Shown here: one piece after another, positions 1 through 11,994 of the stretch
How the letters are laid out: every line of letters starts with the position of its first letter
How positions within the stretch are numbered: the stretch's first letter is position 1
Assembly: GCA_025667525.1 (NCBI GenBank)
Contig: CM046878.1
Location: 519,506,274 to 519,570,273 of the forward strand
DNA: 64,000 nucleotides
Direction: 5' to 3'
Source: Glebionis coronaria
Lineage: Eukaryota > Streptophyta > Magnoliopsida > Asterales > Asteraceae
The notes under the pieces: model-generated
What the model saw: only the letters and a program-made list of their open reading frames with translations
Told to the model about the DNA's origin: nothing
Database searches by the model: none
Position numbers and translations under genes: made by a program

Positions 1-2164
1 TGCATTACAAGTGCAACTCTTAGAATTTATGATACGATTCATGAAGTTTATTGTTTTAGAGTGTTTGCATGGGATGTTCTCACAACTCTTTCGTTGTTCT
101 ACATGTAATAAAATTATGAGTATGTTTCATCTCATCTTATGCCTCGGGTTCCGAATCTGACCAGGAATTTGACTTAAGTCGTACCAATTTAAAGCATGTA
201 ATAATTGGCATAGATCTGACCTATGACAAAAATCACCATGGGTGCATAATTCGCCCTAGGTGTAACCAGATGATGAAAAAACACTACAAGTGGTCTTAAA
301 ATTGGATGGCATAGACTTAAAAATTCAAATAGGTATCATATAAGTTTTAGAAAACCAGCGTTAAAACGTGTAAAATATGCATGCAATCATCTTTTAGCAC
401 AAGTTAAGAAAACCTTTTATTAACTCTTAGTTTAGGTGTGTTTACCGCGAGAAAATTTTAAAGAAGGATCAAACCCTATATCCTACTCTTCATGCGCCCG
501 AAGGCGCAAGTGCTTGGGATAATTATCACATAGATGCCGAAACATGTACGTGACATGGGAAAATATTAAATATCGTTCAAATCATAGATAGCTTGACTAG
601 AGCACGTAGTGCAATAGCTAGTCTATCATTAGTAAATCACAAAACAAGTTGTTTTTAAGTATTATAAACCAATTGGTCTTGAAAATCACGTTGTTGAGAA
701 GATAGTTTATAAGCCATCATTATGGTATGTAAGCCTAACTCAAGTGACAATATGATTTCGCAAAACAATTAGATTATAATAAAAACAAGTTTCATAGATC
801 TTATGTCCATATTAATATTTATTCCAAAAACGATTTTTAACGAATAACACATAGCCAATTCACAAGGAAAATAAGTGTATTAATATGACATACTTTAAAT
901 CTAGTTTCGATATAAGTAGAGAACCGTTTTTATGATTCCTAGAATCTTGTATTATTACGTTTTGAAATTCATAATGAAAAACAAATAAGAACATAAAATA
1001 GAATAGAAGGGGTAGTAGCAGAAGACAGACTCTATATGAAACCAATAACATATAAGATCCAAGTCTCGAATGAGTCTTCCCCAAATTGAGGATCAAAGAC
1101 CCTCACCAAGTTTTCGAGCAAGGTACTTGATGACGTGCATGAATCACAAAAGTGATATGCAAAAGTCTTTGACAGATAGCCAAACAATCGTAATTATTAA
1201 CCGGTTCAATTTTAACCTACCCAAAGTTTAATCATTATTTAGATCAAGATTAAAACTTTATGGCAAGTATGCATGTAATTTCCATAGAAACATAAATAAA
1301 AGAGATTTTAAACGAAGCAGGCATGTTTTATTCTATGTGTAACCCATGAATACCATACAAATTGACTCGTGATTCCACTATTGGGATTTTGAAACTAGTT
1401 AAACCATTAACTACGAGTATGCAGCAGAATGGATCTAGTATGACACAAATAATTAAGCACATAAAAATAACAATTTATAACCAACCTTTATTAATTGAGT
1501 AAATTAATTAATGTGTCTTTATCTTGATCTTGAATTTTAACGGTTAAATTACAGTCTCTATCGTTTGCTCACACGAGACGTCAAACGAACACACCACGAT
1601 GCTAGTGGTAACTTCACTTCTAAAAGTGATGCTAATGGGATTCGAACCCAGATCAGTTAGAACACAACAATTAACACAACATAGGAATGTTAGTATCTAG
1701 TTGTAACAATTGTATCAAAAATATACATTTACACAAACAACATGCATGTATATTGGCTATTGTATGATATACGTTAAGCATATACATGTAATTTTCATGA
1801 TCATTGTTTTTGCCAAACAGAGAGAAAACAGTAACACATTCGATAGTTTGGTATTGCTATTTTGTCGTGGGGTTTTGAGAAGGGTAGGAGATTAAATGAA
1901 AATCGGTTTAGAGTAAAGATGGAAAGAATATTATGTAAGGGGTGTGGAATTTATATAGCCTTCACACCTCCTTAGATTTCATGTTCCCTACTCCAAGCTA
2001 AACTAATTAAGGTAAATATTTAGCTTAATAGTTAATAAAAATCTTCTAGAATCTCCATAGGATTTATTCGGTCGACTAGGGCCCTAGGGTTTTTGTTAGC
2101 CGTATTTAAAGTGATGGTCATATAATATACCACTGCGAAGCTCGTGGAAAATGCTATTCAACGG
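1..2164. other. AT-rich intergenic DNA, no gene recognised
   Basis: No open frame of useful length or recognisable domain is present on either strand; the longest frames are about 60-80 codons with no family features. At 1637-1649 there is a GGTTCGAATCC-type sequence on the minus strand resembling an RNA polymerase III B box, but no convincing A box or tRNA fold. A short inverted repeat GGTGTG/CACACC flanks a TATATA at 1943-1972. I read this as decayed repeat DNA. Confidence 0.6.
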
Positions 2165-2459
2165 TGTTGAGAGTTCTAGTTTAATGTTATGTACGTAACG
2201 GGAATTAGTCCTGAACACACAAATGAGGTAGGCCTCATTCCCATAAGAGGCATAGTATAAACAGGATTCTCCTCCTTATTTGTGTGGGTGTTATTTTTCA
2301 TTTTCATTGTCTTAGAGAGAGAAATACCTTTTGTTTCTCTCACTAGGAAAACACCCCTTTGTATTTTTCTTTTTCTCTCTCCTTAATCTAATACCTTCTT
2401 TTTGTTTCAATCTTCATCTTTGTTCTTGTTTTAGTATTTCGTGTGTAACAAGTCCAACA
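2165..2459 (+). repeat. Possible Copia-type 5' LTR (fragment or orphan)
   Basis: The 295-bp block begins TGTTGAGAG and ends GTCCAACA, giving the short TGTTG/CAACA terminal inverted repeat usual for Copia LTRs. A pyrimidine-rich stretch fills its second half, as in many LTR leaders. It is followed after two bases by a partial initiator-Met primer binding site. No second copy is in the window, so the LTR call rests on termini and the adjoining site alone. It could be the 5' end of a decayed element whose coding part is missing. Confidence 0.42.
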
Positions 2460-2461
2460 AG

Positions 2462-2475
2462 TGGTATCATTCGCC
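2462..2475 (+). other. Possible primer binding site (initiator Met-tRNA type)
   Basis: TGGTATCA at 2462-2469 matches the first eight bases of the usual plant TGGTATCAGAGC site. The following bases (ttcgcc) do not match. It lies two bases after the putative LTR end, the normal spacing. Confidence 0.38.
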
Positions 2476-3389
2476 AAGGGATTCGTGGTTAGCGGGTTTT
2501 TGATTCGTGAGTTCTTGATCTTCATACCCACGTTCCAAAAAAATTTCGTGTTTTTTGTGGTCCAATTTGTTATTGGTATCTCCTACATAGTTGTGGTAAC
2601 TACATTTCCTATTGCCCGAAACTGACACTTGAACAAATGAGGACCCTTCGCATTAATAAAAATGCACCCAATATTTCGTTCCGACATGATAGACATCGGT
2701 TGTCCTGGGCCAGTCACAGTGAGCACTACTCACCCAAATGGGGATGGTAAATCCCAAATAGATCTATTTATAGATTCAGGTAATTCAATAATTTTAACAG
2801 TTTCAGTTCCCGGGTAAGGGAGGCATTCTACAATAGGCAAATGTAACCAAAAGTTATCGTGGTTCAGTTTATGTCTATAAAAATATGTTGCATGTTTTCT
2901 TCCCCATAAAAGATTTAAAAGTTTATCAATAAATAATGTGGGGCCATGAACACACCTCAGTAGTACAACAATAAGTCACAAGTAATCCAACGTAATACTC
3001 ACGACACAATCAACATCCTAAATAATTGTACAGTCTTAGTAAATGCATAAAATAATGCATGAAAGTTCTGAATAATATATGTGCATGCTTATACTAGTTT
3101 TAAGCATTTTATTACGATCTCTGTATTTTAATTAATCATTGTACAAGTAATAAAAGTATTCATTTTTAAGTACGTAGTTAATAATATCGTTTAAGTAATT
3201 AATTCATTACTTAATATTCTCGTACTTTTACTGTCGTTATTTGGTTTAAATATTTATAAAATAAAGTTTTATATATATTTAAAAGGATAGGAAAAATAAT
3301 AAATATAATTAATATATTTAATTTTATAATTCATTCGTATTCGATTTAAATTACTTATATAAATGAAATTTATAAAATGTATAACATTT
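2476..3389. other. Unassigned AT-rich DNA
   Basis: No coding frame, domain or repeat boundary is visible. The stretch may be leader of the putative Copia remnant followed by unrelated AT-rich DNA; 3100-3400 is especially A/T rich. Confidence 0.5.
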
Positions 3390-4180
3390 TTTTATTTAAA
3401 TTAAAGTCCCTGAAGTTTCTGTAAATTATCAAATAGTCCTTAAGTTATAAGTGTGAGAAAATGACGGTTTTAGTACTTATAGATTAATTTAAATTACACT
3501 TTTTAATATTAGAATTATATATATAGGATTAGGGTTAAATTAGTTTTATAATTTGCAATTTTAGTCCCTCCCTATTTAATTATACTCGCGGTATTTACCT
3601 TAAATACCCCTAGGGTTTCTACAAGTTTCGAATTATGGCAAAACAAGTCCCTCAAGTTTATATATGGATTAGGGGTTGTAATAATTTGGCGTATTGTCAC
3701 ATTTAGTCCCTTTAGTTTCGTATTAGGTTAAAGTATACGAAATTTACAAAACAACCCCTTAGGCTTGGATATCTTTCGGCTTATGCCAACTTTAGTCCCT
3801 AGGTTTAATTATTAGGGTTTATAACTTTCATTAAGTGTTGAAAATAGTCCCTAGGGTTTCTGAATGTCTCGGCTAATAACATAAACAGTCCCTAGAGTTT
3901 TATTAGGGTTTTAACATGTGTACTTAACTTATGGGAATTTACAAGAAAGGTCCTTATGGTTTATTAAGTCTTGAATAAGGTTATTTCAACCCCTATACTT
4001 TCGGTAATTTACAACATTAGTCCTTTTATTTGATGTTGAGTCAAAATGGGTTTCAAAAGTCACGGTTTGAACCTTATACTTTTTATAAGTTACATTTTTA
4101 GTCCAAAAGTTTTATAAATCACATTTTTGATGCGAATGTTTTGTAAATCATATTTTTGGCACGAAAGTTTTATAACTTAT
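3390..4180 (-). repeat. Degenerate tandem array of an 'AGGGACTAAA'-type LTR motif
   Basis: The + strand carries repeated variants of (t)tagtcccT..agttt..taa at irregular spacing of roughly 50-80 bases, for example near 3404, 3433, 3563, 3647, 3705, 3796, 3848, 3888 and 4020. Read on the minus strand these are GGGACTAAA-type phrases, which also occur in the LTRs of elements A (8396-8615) and B (16235-16580). I infer this is part of a minus-oriented LTR whose ends I cannot define. Confidence 0.5.
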
Positions 4181-4199
4181 ATTTTTGGCACATAAAAAG

Positions 4200-5865
4200 T
4201 TTATTTTAAGTACAAAAATGCTAAATGGGCTTATGAAGCACAAATGGGCCTAGTGGGCTCCTAGTCTTATTCGGCTTATATTTTGGGCCTAATGGGCCTA
4301 ACCTAAACTTGGTACTATTCATTGGGCTTACAAGTCCATTAAGACAAACTAGTTATACTACAAGGAATAACATAGATCTAGTGATTTTCTAAGCTTTCTA
4401 CAAGTTAACCAAGTTATCCATTAACTCCAAAATACACTATATAGCTCACGGCTATATATTAACATCGAGGTGTTTTCATGATTTTTCTAGGTTAGCATGG
4501 TTACATGTTCATGTTTGTCATAGCTATATAAGCTTTTCATCATACTTTGTGAAAAACCATATTTAGCCGTGACTTAAATAAGTTTAGTTTTACAAGATTT
4601 GAGTTTTTAACAAGTTTATAATAGAAGTCTCATGTGAATGCTCATGTGAATGTAAAAATGACAGAAAGTAAGGAAAAAGGTAGGTTTTCATGGTACTTAC
4701 TTGTTAAATGAAGTTAAGTAGAAACAAGTGAACTAAGGAGGATTTAAGCTTATGATCAACAATGGTGAAACCTTGTACAAAAATCAAGCCGTGGCCTCCC
4801 TTGGTTCGCCTAGGGTTTCTTTTTTTTGCCTTGGAGTATAAGTTTGGTGTAGTAATGACTAATGATTAGTATTTAAGATGTATGAGATATAGTTCTAGGG
4901 TAGTAAATGAGATAGTAAATGAACTTTTGGTGAATCTTGGTGTAGAAGAAAAACAAGCCGAGAGTTTGGGAGAGAGTGAGAGGACTTGGAAAAATGTTTT
5001 GTGTTGTGAGGCTTTGAGAGATTCAGATATATCAAGGATACATGGGATTTTATGTATCTAGTTATGTACTATAGTATCTATGGAAGATATATATGAGATA
5101 TGAGTTAGGATATGCAAGTGCTATGCCATATTTAGCAACATGTTTCTTCCCATTCCACACTTGTTGGTGTCGTGTAGTATTAAGGTCAAATGGAGGGACA
5201 AGACTTGACAAGTATAGTGGTATATGTATGGTAGTATAGTGCCATTGACTTTGTAACACAAGTTACCTACAAGTGTACAAGGCTAGTAAGGTTTTTATGT
5301 GTATGTATGCATATACACGACCACATATATGTTGTAGGGTAGAAAAATATGTTGTCTTGTCTAAAATTAGGAGTTAACATTAGTCTATGTAATATAGTGT
5401 CGGTACTTGTGAGGTTTCTAGGTATTTTGGTTAAACTTTTAGATCATTTGGTGAAAGTATATAATTGTATAATATTATAAATATTACACTTGATGAAAAT
5501 AAATAAAATGTCAAAGTGAGGTAATAGATATTGTTTTTATGATGTCATATGATGGTTCATAGTATAAGGTATATGTAAATATGTACATATAATTTAAGTC
5601 CAAGTACTTAGTAAAATAAGTAAATGAGATCATGGTTTTCCAAAAATATTTACTAAGGTGGTGAGTCCTTGTTTAATATGTGGCCAGTCAATTTCCAGAG
5701 TAGTCAAAAAAGACAAAAGGTTCATATATATATTAAAAATAAATATGAAATGATAGTATGACAAATGGAGATGATACTTAATTAATCATATAAAAACGGA
5801 AATATGTAGAATCCAGAAATAATTAGTACAATAGTTGACAAAGTTAATTAGGTAAAATCAGAAGT
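4200..5865. other. Unassigned repeat-like DNA with a TGGGCY cluster
   Basis: No coding potential is recognised. Between 4223 and 4330 there are about six TGGGCT/TGGGCC motifs. On the minus strand near 4700 there is a perfect splice-donor-like AAGTAAGT. The composition resembles the long LTRs elsewhere in the window, so this may belong with 3390-4180 to one minus-strand LTR, but no TG/CA ends, primer site or second copy was found. Confidence 0.4.
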
Positions 5866-6101
5866 TTTACATGCGAAGTTTGCTGATTTTCAGTATTGTG
5901 AAATCTGCTTACCTTAGATATTGTGAAACCTCATTTTTGGGTTATTACGAAAAGTGAGTTGAACATTGTGAAGTTTGTTGATTTTTAGTATTGCGAAATC
6001 TGCTTACCTTAGATATTGCGAAATCCCTCATTTTCAGGTTATTGCGAAAAGTGAGTTGAACATTGCGAAGTCTGTTGATTTTCTATATTCTTGGTTATTG
6101 C
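5866..6101. repeat. Tandem 'attgcgaa' repeat, left part (interrupted by element A)
   Basis: About 2.2 imperfect copies of a roughly 95-105-base unit, each containing several attgcgaa/attgtgaa phrases and the phrase 'aaaagtgagttgaacatt'. The first unit mostly has TG where the second has CG, as expected from CpG decay. The array resumes at 55832 on the other side of element A with ttattgcggaatc-type phrases, so element A inserted into it. It may belong to the 5' LTR or leader of Copia element F. Confidence 0.7.
6097..6101. repeat. Target site duplication of element A, left copy (attgc)
   Basis: attgc immediately precedes the LTR start. The right copy at 55832-55836 reads attac, one transition away. 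Joining the flanks restores ttattgcgaaatctg, a phrase of the tandem repeat on both sides. Confidence 0.65.
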
Positions 6102-7873
6102 TATGACAACCCATAAAATTTACAAGTGTAATATATGCTATGTTTGAATAGGAGTGGAAAAGCCTCTAGAAATTTTTTCTTTTTATGTATTACTTGGTAG
6201 AATGAACTGCTTCTCACACCATAATAACCACACATTCCTATAATGATGAAAGACACAAGTCTAAACTATAAAAGATATCTAATAAGTTCAATATCAATAA
6301 GAACATCTCAAATATAACCATGATGCCCTAAATTCCCTTAGAAACCCTAGAATTCCTATAAATGAATTGTAAACTCAAGAATGGTAAAACATGAGTGGAG
6401 AACACTTATGAAGAAGTCACTATAAAACATAAACAAGTTATAAAGTATGCTCTAAATACATAATAATACCTAAGAATGGCAAGAACAAACCATGCAAAGC
6501 TAAGTACAAGCAATTGTACATAATAGTCTAGATCACCACCTAGAAACTTTGATAAATAATATTTCAAGCAATGTAACTACATAAAATCCATGTATTATTA
6601 TCAAAAACAATTTACTAATTACAATCCATCATATAAAGGAAAGTTAATTGATCCCAAATTGCTAATATTCACTAATCTAAGACTAATTACAAGTTAAGAC
6701 CTAGTAACCAAGATTAGCATATAAAATATATTATACATTGAATTAGAGTCTAATCTTTAACCACAAATTAGAAAACTCAACTAAATATCATATTAAGATT
6801 ATATATTCATTTCAAGTCAAGTTACAAGTTGGTAAAGCATAAAGTACAAGTTATCAAAACATAGGATCTTAAGCTCCCTTAATCAACCCTAGAATATGAT
6901 CAATTTATATAAACCCTCAAACAAAGAATTTAGAACCCATAGAAGATGTAAACATATCATATAAGCCCTAGAATAAGCATACATAAGGATATAAACACAA
7001 ATTTCCCAAGTTAGAAAATCATTAGGATTAATGACCTAAAAACCCTAATATTAAGAAATCTACATGGAATCACTACCTAGTTCTTTTTGGACAAGTATAT
7101 AAATATTATAGGACTTCATTAAGGTTATAGGATTATATTAATACAATGTACGAGTACCCTAATTCACAAGGTACAAGATTTTAATGCATGACTTGTAAAT
7201 TAGGTCAAAATAGGTATTTTCAATCTTTAGACATGTTTACCTAAACTAAACTCTTAAAGCAAGTGTAAGAACTCACTGGACATTTAAAAACCAATATATA
7301 AGACCTAAATTAAGTTTACATCAGTAGTCAATTGAAGGATAAAGCCTTTTACTAAGATTTAACCCTAGATCATTAGAAAACCCTAATCTACAAATGTATA
7401 CTTCCCATTTTCATATCAAACCTTTGTTAAACTTCAAACCAAGGACCCAAATCTCTTAAATATAATTTATAAACCCTAATTAAGCTATAATAATTCACTA
7501 ATCACTTTACCAAGTCCTTAATCACCAAAAACACAAACCATAAGTTACAAGCCCTAAAAATAGAATTCGGTTTTGTAATTTCCCTCCAAAACTCATTTTC
7601 AAACCATTTCCCTCCATTACAAGTTTAAAAACCTTATATTTATCAATACTAAGATATTTTAAGAGTGTGACAAGTAGGTGTATCACCTCCTTGCTTGCTA
7701 CACATCACCATTCTTATCTATATGTTGTCGTGACACATTTTGAACCTCAAGGAAGGATTAGATCAAACCTAGAGTCTAAAAAATTCTGTAGACCTTCACT
7801 AGCTTCCCTTAGTCAATATTCTATCTATCTTACACGTACTAAGCCTTAACTTGGAGCCTAAGTGTTGAAAACA

Positions 7874-7883
7874 CTATAAATAG
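7874..7883 (+). promoter_or_regulatory. Predicted TATA box of element A 5' LTR
   Basis: ctataaatag followed by ggggtgaac. The right LTR has ttataaatag at 53924-53933. Transcription would start near 7905-7915, placing U3 in the first half of the LTR. Predicted from sequence only. Confidence 0.55.
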
Positions 7884-8984
7884 GGGTGAACTCCCATTGT
7901 TAGAACTTGCACCCTGTTTCCTTTATATCTCCTACCCATTATTCATATCCACCACTATATACGTCTTAGTACATCCCAAAAGACCAAATACCAGGTCTAT
8001 AAGGTAGCCATTGAAGCTCTTGAAGCTTTGATAGCAAGTTGTGTTCATAAGAAGCCATAAGGAGCCATTTTGGATCTATCTAGGTAAAATCTATGTTAAC
8101 CAAGATTTGATCTTGTTATAAAGCTTATTTAGAGTTTTTATAATGCCAAAATTATGTTAGAAAGATAATCCAAAAGAAACTAAGTCATTTCATCATTTTA
8201 AATGAAAGTTATAAGTTAAAGATGTCTTAAAACCCTAGTTTTGTAATCTACATAAAATAATAAGGAAAAATCCATTTCAAAATCCATAATTCTGAATAAA
8301 TATTTTTATTATGATTATAAAGGTGTTCATAAACTTTTTTTTAAAACCTAGATCATATGGATCATTTTTGAGCTTGTTATGTGATTTTTACAGGTTCAGG
8401 GACTAAAACTGTCAATTTTGAAACTATTTACCGTTTTGGGCCAAAAGTGTCACTTTATCAAGTTATAATCTATAACAATAAATTTTGGAAAGTTTTAGGC
8501 CCTAAGTTTAAATATTGAAGGTTTACATTGCAATTTATGAAACTATATACTTTAGGGGTTAAAAGTGTAACTATACCAAAGTGTAACCAAAAGGACTATT
8601 TATGCCAACTTTGAAACTAAAGAAGATTAATCACGAATAAGAGGAATTAATTAAAGTATCATGTTAGCAGGGAGCTTTGAACAAATATGTTCCATCTCGA
8701 TATTACGTTCTGACTCAGTGGTTGGGTTTACGATTTAAAGTGCCCTCGCTCCTCAAACGTTTATAGAATGGCTTCTGAGTATGATGGCCCGAAAAATGGT
8801 GCTAGAGTTACAATCAAATTATAATTAGAGAAAATAACCAAATACATAAAGAGATTGATCAAAAGATTTAAAAACTTAATACCATACCAATTATGTTAAA
8901 ATAGGTTGGTGTGAGACCACGTTCTTGTTTGTTAGCTCAAGTTGATCTGTGTGACATAAACCCAACAAGATTACTAGACATAAG

Positions 8985-9490
8985 GTGAGTTCATAGCCTC
9001 ACTAAAGTGTACTACTTTAAGATGATTTCAAAACCCGTGAGGGGGATATATGCTAAATTGGAATACAAGTATTTTTGGTATGCTTTCTAGATATGATTCA
9101 TTGACACTATGTTTACTGCTGCCTATGAATGTCCCTTTTTAATTGTGAACCGCTAATCATTTCTCGAAATGAGCGCTAATATCATAAATAGTACTATTGG
9201 AGACTGACATCTCCTGTCTGGGCAAGTCGCACTTGCTAGCACCTTAGTGGTCAAACATGCATACTTTATTTTGCTAATAAGGATAGTTTGGCGAACTTCC
9301 TCATAAGGGCAAACTGTTGGTTCCTATGTCTATTCGCGGTATCATGAGCTTAGTGCAATTAAATCATCATTTTATTCAAACTTACGAGCAAATAACAACG
9401 TAGCTCAGGAAAAAGGATCTTGTGTTCAAACTGATTTTAAAACCTATGAATTCACTCAACCTTTGTGTTGACTTTAAGCATATATTTCAG
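8985..9490 (+). other. Predicted intron 1 of element A, inside the LTR
   Basis: The donor reads ATAAG/GTGAGTT and the acceptor TATATTTCAG/GTATTG, giving 506 nt. The right LTR has the same pair at 55036-55541, also 506 nt. Element C has a homologous donor and acceptor in both of its LTRs (585 nt). Sequence just inside the donor (catagcctcact, gggggatatatgcta) and just before the acceptor (aaaacctat, ctcaac, tttaagcat) is shared between A and C. Splicing is inferred. Confidence 0.5.
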
Positions 9491-9782
9491 GTATTGAAAT
9501 TAATAGCATGGAGCATCATACTAATGACGTGGAGAGATATAATCTTGGAAGATTTTGTCATTCAAACCTATTTTCTAGATCTCGGAAACCTGTCATGTAT
9601 AACGTATGTACAATTGTTTTATTGAAAATCTATGATTTTGAATGATAAATTTATAAAGAATAAATGAAGTTTATTTAAACACTCTTTTGAGCTGTTTTCT
9701 ATCACTTTGCTTTCATATCATGAAGTAATACCCCTAAAATATTATTCCATTGCGTCAAGGTAAAAATGGGGGTGTTACAGAG

Positions 9783-9794
9783 TGGCATCAGAGC
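9783..9794 (+). other. Element A primer binding site
   Basis: TGGCATCAGAGC, three bases after the LTR end, matches the initiator Met-tRNA site TGGTATCAGAGC with one transition. Confidence 0.75.
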
Positions 9795-9904
9795 TATAGT
9801 TATAGAGAACTAAGAGATTTAAAAATCTTAACTATAACTGATTTTCTTAAATAAAATTTCCAAGTGAAGTCTCCGCCTCAAAAATCATGTTGCTGCAAAA
9901 AGTT

Positions 9905-10020
9905 GTAAGTGACATTTAAGATTTCTAGTATTGTTATTATGTGTTTAAATGATAGTATGTGTAAATAATATAGTGCTAGCTACTGATAGAAGTAATTTTT
10001 CTTTTTACCGACGTCATCAG
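9905..10020 (+). other. Predicted intron 2 of element A leader
   Basis: The donor is AAAGTT/GTAAGTG. The acceptor follows a T-rich tract (ttttctttttacc) and ends GTCATCAG, four bases before the ATG of the upstream ORF at 10025. Length is 116 nt. Element C has a candidate at the equivalent place (42162-42446). Function is inferred. Confidence 0.42.
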
Positions 10021-10024
10021 AAAT

Positions 10025-10579
10025 ATGTCTTCCTATTTTCATCCCATCGTTATATCTGATTCGGAACCATAAACTCTTTACCTTTTGTATTTTCCTAAAC
10101 CTTTAGTGCTAGCCCTTTCTGCCAATAATAATCACCTTAACCCTTTTTCACCAGAAAATAATCCCCAACCAAATTATGAAAATATACCTATTCTGTAGTA
10201 TCAAACTCCTTCGTCCCAAGCTTCCAATAATATCCCAAATAACCAAAACCTATTTGTGGAACAAATGGAGAATATGATCAATTATTTCAATGAAGTTCCA
10301 CCCAACCGTATTGAGGATTTAGAATATGAAGTCGAAAGAAGAAGGTGTGAACAAGAAATGATGCAAGAGGAAATAGAGAAATTAGAGAGTAATTTTATAA
10401 GAATAAACAATGAGAATTTTGAGTTACGTAATAGGCAAAGGATAAATGAAGAGGAAATCACCTTAGCAAGAGTAAGAATGATAGCAATGGAAAAACTTAT
10501 CGAGGATATTCAAGTTCAACACCAAGACAACATCAAAGCTCTCTTAGCAGAAATTAAGAATCCCCAGGAAAAGAAATAG
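10025..10579 (+). pseudogene. Extra upstream ORF of element A, coiled-coil protein (two stops)
   Basis: A single frame from the ATG at 10025 to the stop at 10577-10579 (185 codons) with internal stops near 10070 and 10196. The N-terminal part is Asn/Pro rich. From about 10290 on it is dense in Glu, Arg, Lys, Met and Ile/Leu with heptad-like spacing, for example RIEDLEYEVERRR and EEIEKLESNFIRINNENFEL, so a coiled coil is likely. It sits between the primer site and gag, with a predicted 3' splice site just before its ATG. It does not resemble gag or pol. Element C carries a counterpart at 42449-43283. Function unknown; oligomerisation or RNA-particle assembly is a guess. Confidence 0.6.
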
Positions 10580-11043
10580 ATTAGCTTTTAAATATTTCAG
10601 CTTTCCAAAAAGCCTTGTAAATATTTTAGCTATCAGTCTTTACTTTTATGTAACAAAGAAGCTTATCTGTCCATCAATAAAGCACATTGTTAATAAATAA
10701 AAGTTTTTTTTATCTTTCTTTATTTGCATATTATTCTAGAAAAGAGAAATACTTGAAAAGTACAAGTGTTTAAAAGAACTATAGCAAAAGAGAGATATTA
10801 TCTTATACTAAAAAGGACTTCTCAAGTCTATTTGGTTAAAAAGAGTATCAATCTAAATAAAGGATAAATAACCTAAGAAACCTAGGACAAGTGGTTAGAG
10901 CCCTATAAACCTATTCCCTAAAAACTTTTATGTTTCTAAATTTTTGGAAAATTTATGCTCGTAAAGCGTTGTATGTATACACATATGACAAATGCTTAAA
11001 TAGACAAGTATATCTGAATTTCAAAAAAATTTCTAATTTCAGA
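10580..11043. other. Spacer between upstream ORF and gag of element A
   Basis: 464 bases of AT-rich DNA without coding features. Element C has a comparable 392-base spacer at the same place. Confidence 0.5.
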
Positions 11044-11994
11044 ATGACAAATTTAAGGACATCAGTATCTTCTACCCTAACTCCCGAAAGACTTCAGCGA
11101 ATAACTAACGATGAAGTTGCTACAACCTTAAAAATACCAATCTTCAAAATAGTACGGAATGCTAATCCAACGTAAGACTATAAAACTAGCCAGTTATATA
11201 AATTCCAAGGAAATGAAGATGTTATTGGTATTTCCTGCTAGATTAAGAAGACATAAACAATTTTCTCCCAAAAAGATTGCATTGAGGATCGCCAAGTAAA
11301 GCTTGCTATTAGTACCCTAACTAATGAAGCATTTTCATGGTGGAACTACTATACTCAACTTGTTGGTTTAGACGAAGCCTATAAGACGAAATGGTTAGAT
11401 TTTAAGTGCCTCCTAATAACCCAATATTATCCTTCAAAAGAAATCGAGAAAGTGAAAAAGGAATTTTGCAACCTAGTAACACGAGGAATTGATCTCAAAG
11501 CCTATTTGAGAAAATTTCAAGAGTTAGCAGAATTGTATCCTATCACTGATTCACAAAGGATGATGAAGGCTTTTATCAAAGGATTTCCCCAAAGATTTAG
11601 AAGTATGATTACTATTTCTAAACCCCATAGTTTAGAAGAAGCCATTAAGATCTCTCCGAAATTAATGGATCATGTAATCAAGCATAATCCTATGCAAGAA
11701 TCCATCACCCTTAAACGTAAATTTATCAAAGAAGAAGAAGAATCTGCTGAAACTAAACCCAATCCCTTAAACTTTACCTATGATCCCTATTTTCCCTACC
11801 TATATTACCCAAATACTAACCTAGTTAACCATTTCCAACCAATAAAATAGGACGACTATGCTAGACACATTCCCCAATGTATGAACTGTCTATTGCATCA
11901 TACTATAAACTACACAAAAAAGTGTCAGAATTGCTTCAAAATAGGTCATCAAACACGATATTTTGGAGCAAGGCGAATTTTTAGACTTTTCTAA
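11044..11994 (+). pseudogene. gag: Element A gag (capsid and zinc-knuckle region), four stops
   Basis: One frame of 317 codons from the ATG at 11044, with stops at 11173, 11239, 11254 and 11848. The middle has the Retrotrans_gag pattern: a W-W pair in EAFSWWNYY, then KTKWLDFKCLLITQYYP, EFCNLVTRG, LKAYLRKFQELAELYP and IKGFPQRFRSMI. This part forms the capsid shell that packages element RNA. The tail has CMNC and then CQNCFKIGHQTRYF, a CX2CX4HX4C knuckle whose last Cys is Phe. No protease follows, whereas in Gypsy elements gag normally leads into protease and RT. The frame is conserved despite the stops, which suggests it was functional when the element last moved. Confidence 0.78.

Larger units (their letters stand above)
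6102..9779 (+). repeat. Element A 5' LTR
   Basis: It starts tatgacaaccc and ends gggggtgttaca. The right copy matches along its whole length, including the start at 38985 and the end at 55831. It contains a TATA box (7874-7883), an array of GGGACTAAA-type phrases (8396-8615) and a predicted intron (8985-9490). The two copies differ by scattered substitutions, so the insertion is not recent. Confidence 0.88.

Noticed and set aside
1637..1649. B-box-like GGTTCGAATCC on the minus strand, possible tRNA or SINE
   Set aside because: No acceptor stem, anticodon arm or A box could be found nearby; no SINE ends or target duplication.
5062..5259. 65-codon minus-strand frame in the left flank
   Set aside because: No domain, no codon bias evident, surrounded by repeat DNA.
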